Assembly: GCF_034930985.1 (NCBI RefSeq)
Contig: NZ_JAYGIM010000003.1
Coordinates: 62,001-126,000, forward strand
Direction: 5' to 3'
DNA from: Arcicella lustrica
Lineage (GTDB): Bacteria > Bacteroidota > Bacteroidia > Cytophagales > Spirosomataceae
DNA: 64,000 bases
Part shown: positions 60,422 through 64,000 of the stretch, one piece after another
Layout of the letters: each line of letters opens with the position of its first letter
How positions within the stretch are numbered: position 1 is the stretch's first letter
Position numbers and translations under genes: made by a program
The notes under the pieces: generated by a model
Told to the model about the DNA's origin: nothing
Databases searched by the model: none
Seen by the model: the letters and a program-made list of their open reading frames with translations, nothing else

Positions 60422-63226
60422 ATGTATAAATCTACTTTATTGCTTTTCTTTTGTCTCGCCTTTTCTACCCTAATGTTGGCACAAAATCCAGCCAGAGTAA
60501 CGATAAAAGGCATCGTTCAAGACACGAATTCAACAATAATGTCTGGCGCAACAGTTATGTTATTACAGCCAAAAGATTCTGCTTTGGTTAATTTCTCAAG
60601 AGCAAACGACAAAGGTGCTTTTGAATTCAGAAATGTTAAAAATTCCAATTATTTACTCAAAATTTCCTTTGTCGGATTCCTTCCTTATCAGCAAAATGTA
60701 AAACCTTCAGAAACTGATATTGCAGATTTAGGAGCTATCAAAATCAAACCTATTGCTCAAGAATTACTGGAAGTAGTTGTACGAACAGCCAAAGCACCAT
60801 TGAGTATCAAAGGTGACACGATTGAATACAATGCAGCTTCATTTAAAGTGCCCCCTGGCTCATCGGTTGAAGATTTACTTCGTCGTTTGCCAGGTTTAGA
60901 AGTAGATGCCAGTGGAAATATCAAAGCACAAGGGAAAGACGTAAAAAAAGTATTAGTGGATGGAAAAACGTTTTTTGGTGATGACCCAAAAGCTGCAACC
61001 AAAAATTTAGGTGCTGAAACGATTTCTAAAGTACAGGTTTTCAATGGAAAATCTGACCAAGCTTTATTGACAGGCATCGACGATGGTAAAAAAGAAAAAA
61101 CCATCAATCTTGAATTAAAAGATGAATACAAAAAAGGAGCATTTGGGAAAATTACGGGTGCTGTAGGAACAGAATCAAGAAATGCTTTCAGAGGAAATTA
61201 TAACCGTTTTAATAAGAAAGAACAGTTTTCGATACTCGGTTATGCCAATAATATCAACGAAACGGGCGTGAACTGGAGTGATTACGGCGAATTCAAAGGA
61301 AATAATACTTTTAATCAGAATGATAATGGTGATTTTGGTTTTGGTAGTGGCGGTCGATACTATTTTTCTGATGGCGGTGGTATTACCGATAATTTTGATG
61401 GAAGAGGTTTCACCAAAAACTTTGGTAGTGGTGTGAATTATAATTATACTTATCAAAAAACGAAATTGAGTACCAGCTATTTCTACAATCAGACAGATTT
61501 AAAACTAGATCAATTTCAAAACACTAAAACGTTTTTGCAAAACAATTCTTTCTCTACTACTGATACGACAAAAACCACTAATTTCAGAGGGAACCACAGT
61601 ATTGCTGGGCGCTTTGAGCAAATGCTAGATTCAAGTAACACTTTAATTACCAAAGCAAGTTTGCGTTTTAGTAATTCTAACGGAACAGATTTGAAAAGTC
61701 AGCGTTACTTAACCCAAGAAAATGCACTTCGTAATGCTGTTGCTATCAATAATAGTTCAGATTTGAATGCTTTTAACTTTTCGGGTACAGCTATTTTCAG
61801 ACATAAATTCAAAAAGAAAGGGCGTACTTTAGCGGCTAGTTTGATGTACAATGTTGCGTCCACAGATGGAACTGATAAACTTTATTCATTAACGAAGTTT
61901 TTTGCAGCACAGGATGTCAACGAGCAAATCAGAGCCATCAGTCAATTAAATCAAAATGCCAATAATACTAACTTTTTGAAAGGTGGATTAAATTTCCTAG
62001 AGCCGCTTTCAAAGAAAATCTATTGGGAAAGTTTCTATAATTTCAGCAACAATAAACAAGAAGTAGGAAGAAATGCCTTCAATGGTTTATCAAACAATGA
62101 ACGTTTTGATAGCTTGAGTACATTTTACCAAAATGATATTACTTATAACAGAATTGGTAGTAGCATACGTTATTCTCATGCGGGGATTAATATTTCAGCT
62201 GGTTTAGCTGGACTTCGCTATGATTTGAATGGAAAAGTTTATCCTAAAAAAGATGCTCCTTTAAATACTGAAATCAATAAAAGCTACGATGCGCTTACTC
62301 CAAACCTTTCAGCAAGTATCGAACTGAAAAATAATGCTTATATAGGCTTCAACTATAATTTAAATGTGGAAGCACCAAGTATCACCGATTTACAACCAGT
62401 TGTCAATAACAATAACCCTTTTTACATCACAAAAGGAAATCAAGATTTATTGCCTGTTAAAAGTCATGAAGTTGGATTGGATCTTTACAAATTTGACCCT
62501 TCTACTTTTACTAATATTAGCTTGTGGACAAGTTATAATTATTACTTAAGTCAGGTAGTTTATAACCAAACGGTTGACCAAAATTTTGTTACGACAACTC
62601 GTCCAGAAAACATTTCAGGCGGTACTCGTTTCAATACTGGACTTTACACAAGTTTTCCGATTGTAAAAACAAAACTTACAGTTAACCTAAACGGAAATGT
62701 TAACCTTACAAATAACCCAACGTTTATCAACGGAGTTAAAAATGAAACAAATAACCAAGGTTATAACATTACTTTAGGTTTTAGCATTACTCCAAGTGAT
62801 AAATTATTAATGGGACTTAGTGGAAGTTTAGGTTTCACCAAGGTTAAATATTCTATCGAAGAAGGACAAAATCAGAACATTAATACAAAAGGTTTAGATG
62901 CCTCTTTAAAATGGAATTTTGCGAAGAAAACCTTCTTTGAAACAAATCTTGATTATAATGGCTATAAAAACGATCGTTTCGGATTCAATCAAGACATTCC
63001 AATCTTGAACTGTTCTGTAAGAAGATTACTGATGAAAGATAATAAAGTTGAGCTTCGTTTAGCAGCATTTGATGTGTTCAACAAACGTCAGACAATCTCA
63101 CAACGTGGTTATCAAAACGTTGTAACGAACCAAACTGCATTAACTTTAGCTCGTTATTTTATGTTGAGCATCACTTACAACGTAAAAGGACATGTGGATA
63201 AATTAAAGAAAAATAATGGTTGGTAA
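60422..63226 (+). CDS. Outer membrane beta-barrel receptor-like protein with CarboxypepD_reg plug
   Basis: A 934-residue protein with signal peptide KSTLLLFFCLAFSTLMLAQ and a CarboxypepD_reg-like domain (residues about 25-110: VTIKGIVQDTNSTIMSGATVML, YLLKISFVGFLPYQQNV). A plug-like region follows (VPPGSSVEDLLRRLPGLEVDASGNIKAQGKDVKKVLVDGKTFFGDDPKAA, then ETISKVQVFNGKSDQALLTGIDDG). The rest is a barrel of the OMP_b-brl_3 type ending in aromatic strands (LTLARYFMLSITYNV). These proteins resemble TonB-dependent receptors but lack a clear TonB box; the cargo is unknown. The GLPGLI gene follows 90 bp downstream, a pairing seen often in this phylum. Confidence 0.9.
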   Translation: MYKSTLLLFFCLAFSTLMLAQNPARVTIKGIVQDTNSTIMSGATVMLLQPKDSALVNFSRANDKGAFEFRNVKNSNYLLKISFVGFLPYQQNVKPSETDIADLGAIKIKPIAQELLEVVVRTAKAPLSIKGDTIEYNAASFKVPPGSSVEDLLRRLPGLEVDASGNIKAQGKDVKKVLVDGKTFFGDDPKAATKNLGAETISKVQVFNGKSDQALLTGIDDGKKEKTINLELKDEYKKGAFGKITGAVGTESRNAFRGNYNRFNKKEQFSILGYANNINETGVNWSDYGEFKGNNTFNQNDNGDFGFGSGGRYYFSDGGGITDNFDGRGFTKNFGSGVNYNYTYQKTKLSTSYFYNQTDLKLDQFQNTKTFLQNNSFSTTDTTKTTNFRGNHSIAGRFEQMLDSSNTLITKASLRFSNSNGTDLKSQRYLTQENALRNAVAINNSSDLNAFNFSGTAIFRHKFKKKGRTLAASLMYNVASTDGTDKLYSLTKFFAAQDVNEQIRAISQLNQNANNTNFLKGGLNFLEPLSKKIYWESFYNFSNNKQEVGRNAFNGLSNNERFDSLSTFYQNDITYNRIGSSIRYSHAGINISAGLAGLRYDLNGKVYPKKDAPLNTEINKSYDALTPNLSASIELKNNAYIGFNYNLNVEAPSITDLQPVVNNNNPFYITKGNQDLLPVKSHEVGLDLYKFDPSTFTNISLWTSYNYYLSQVVYNQTVDQNFVTTTRPENISGGTRFNTGLYTSFPIVKTKLTVNLNGNVNLTNNPTFINGVKNETNNQGYNITLGFSITPSDKLLMGLSGSLGFTKVKYSIEEGQNQNINTKGLDASLKWNFAKKTFFETNLDYNGYKNDRFGFNQDIPILNCSVRRLLMKDNKVELRLAAFDVFNKRQTISQRGYQNVVTNQTALTLARYFMLSITYNVKGHVDKLKKNNGW

Positions 63227-63316
63227 TGAAAGGTTTAAAAATTGAGCAATGTTTAGCTTAAACTCATTGTTCAAAACCAGTAATTACTCCATTCTAACAA
63301 TTAGAAATCTTAGCAC

Positions 63317-64000
63317 ATGAAAAAAATATTGATAATCGCATTCATTTTATTCTCAATACAAATGTTTGCACAAACCAATGAGGGAACTGTTTACTTTACT
63401 AGAACAACTTATTGGACAAAAATGAACAACCAACTAAGTTATTTGAGCAAACAAGAAAAAGAAAAAATGACTTATATGTTTGCTGGTAAAGACGATTGGA
63501 AAGAATATATGTTACTTCATTACAATGATAATGAGAGTAAATATGTTGCTTCAGAAGAAAGGTCGGAAGAATCGGAAGGCTATGCTTGGAGAAAGGAAGA
63601 ATTTAGTGTTGCCAGAAATTTTTCTAAGAACACAATGTTAGATGTTTTTGAAATACTTGGGAAAACTTATATCATCGAAGATTCTTTACAAACTCCCAAT
63701 TGGAAAATTCTGAATGATATTAAAGAAGTAGCAGGACATATTTGTATGAAAGCCATGATTGAAGATACGCTAAAAAAGCAGAAAATAATTGCTTGGTTTG
63801 CACAAGATATTCCTTCAAACGCTGGTCCAGAAAGACTTTGGGGACTACCGGGTTTAATTCTAGAATTAGACATCAACGACGGTACAGTATTGATTCAAGC
63901 ATCAAAAATAGAGTCTAAAAAACTTACTCAAGAATTGGCACCACCCAAAAAACTGAAAGGTAAAAAAATGAATGAATCAGCCTATCAAGAAATGTTAAAG
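63317..64000 (+). CDS. GLPGLI family protein, partial (C-terminus outside window)
   Basis: The visible 228 residues start with signal peptide MKKILIIAFILFSIQMFAQ. The family hallmark is seen as RLWGLPGLILELDINDGTVLIQA (about residues 174-196), preceded by WFAQDIPSNAGPE. The upper part (KMNNQLSYLSKQEKEKMTY, LHYNDNESKYVAS) is typical of the secreted domain. The function of GLPGLI proteins is not established; they are exported and often lie beside receptor-like barrels, as here. The frame remains open at the window end. Confidence 0.9.
   Translation, partial: MKKILIIAFILFSIQMFAQTNEGTVYFTRTTYWTKMNNQLSYLSKQEKEKMTYMFAGKDDWKEYMLLHYNDNESKYVASEERSEESEGYAWRKEEFSVARNFSKNTMLDVFEILGKTYIIEDSLQTPNWKILNDIKEVAGHICMKAMIEDTLKKQKIIAWFAQDIPSNAGPERLWGLPGLILELDINDGTVLIQASKIESKKLTQELAPPKKLKGKKMNESAYQEMLK

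Overview
The window is a chromosomal stretch of a low-GC (by eye about 35%) Bacteroidota bacterium, most likely order Cytophagales near Arcicella, Flectobacillus or Emticicia; the genus is inference. The evidence is: type IX secretion sorting domains (one type A, two type B gliding-associated), BamD-RpoZ-CoaBC-DUF4835 and NusB-YtxH-DUF1573-YajC-YbbR-CoaE gene orders, a Bacteroidota-type SdhCAB, a GLPGLI protein beside a CarboxypepD_reg outer membrane receptor, an almost complete lack of Shine-Dalgarno sequences, and many TAnnTTTG -7 boxes upstream of genes. No tRNA, rRNA, insertion sequence, integrase or CRISPR array was seen; the content is mostly core metabolism and cell envelope. LAYOUT. 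1-4.9 kb: surface lipoproteins and a periplasmic TPR-CHAT protease-like protein. 5-12.7 kb: carB (short form without the allosteric domain), a TIKI/TraB-like secreted protein, gcvP. 12.7-25.1 kb: a T9SS type B surface protein, a one-repeat DUF1456 protein, rlmF, an MFS exporter, a MOSC protein, a GumN/TraB protein, an ECF sigma factor with its membrane partner, a frameshifted Crp/Fnr regulator, tilS and a divergent OstA/LptA-like gene. 25.3-29.7 kb: a T9SS type A protein and the minus-strand nusB operon ending in coaE. 29.8-36.2 kb: an ABC exporter half with a changed catalytic residue, a Kv-like channel, then the bamD-rpoZ-coaBC-DUF4835 group. 36.5-47.2 kb: a PVC-type cytochrome c/beta-propeller protein, a second T9SS type B protein and sdhC-sdhA-[S23]-sdhB. 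47.2-52.4 kb: a membrane glycosyltransferase, a GH115 alpha-glucuronidase and an aldo/keto reductase. 52.5-57 kb: AraC regulator followed by lutA-lutB-VOC-lutC for lactate oxidation. 57.3-60.2 kb: an MFS importer and GH37 trehalase. 60.4-64 kb: an outer membrane receptor-like barrel and a GLPGLI protein cut by the window end. HOW IT WORKS TOGETHER. Trehalose import and hydrolysis, lactate oxidation through LutABC, succinate oxidation through SdhCAB, glycine cleavage and secreted GH115 suggest an aerobic heterotroph using plant-derived and simple carbon sources. MOST UNUSUAL SIGNAL. A four-helix-bundle (S23/IVP family) gene sits inside the sdh operon between sdhA and sdhB, bracketed by 38-bp inverted repeats (33/38 matching) built from 8-bp words. 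Comparable arrays of degenerate 7-8 bp words, each with its own word, fill other gaps: three spacers of the lut operon, the stop codons of the ABC and cytochrome genes, the 5' end of rlmF and the carB leader. They look like one class of intergenic element defined by its period rather than by a shared sequence. A second regulatory surprise is a perfect intrinsic terminator just upstream of the MFS/trehalase pair with no gene in front of it.
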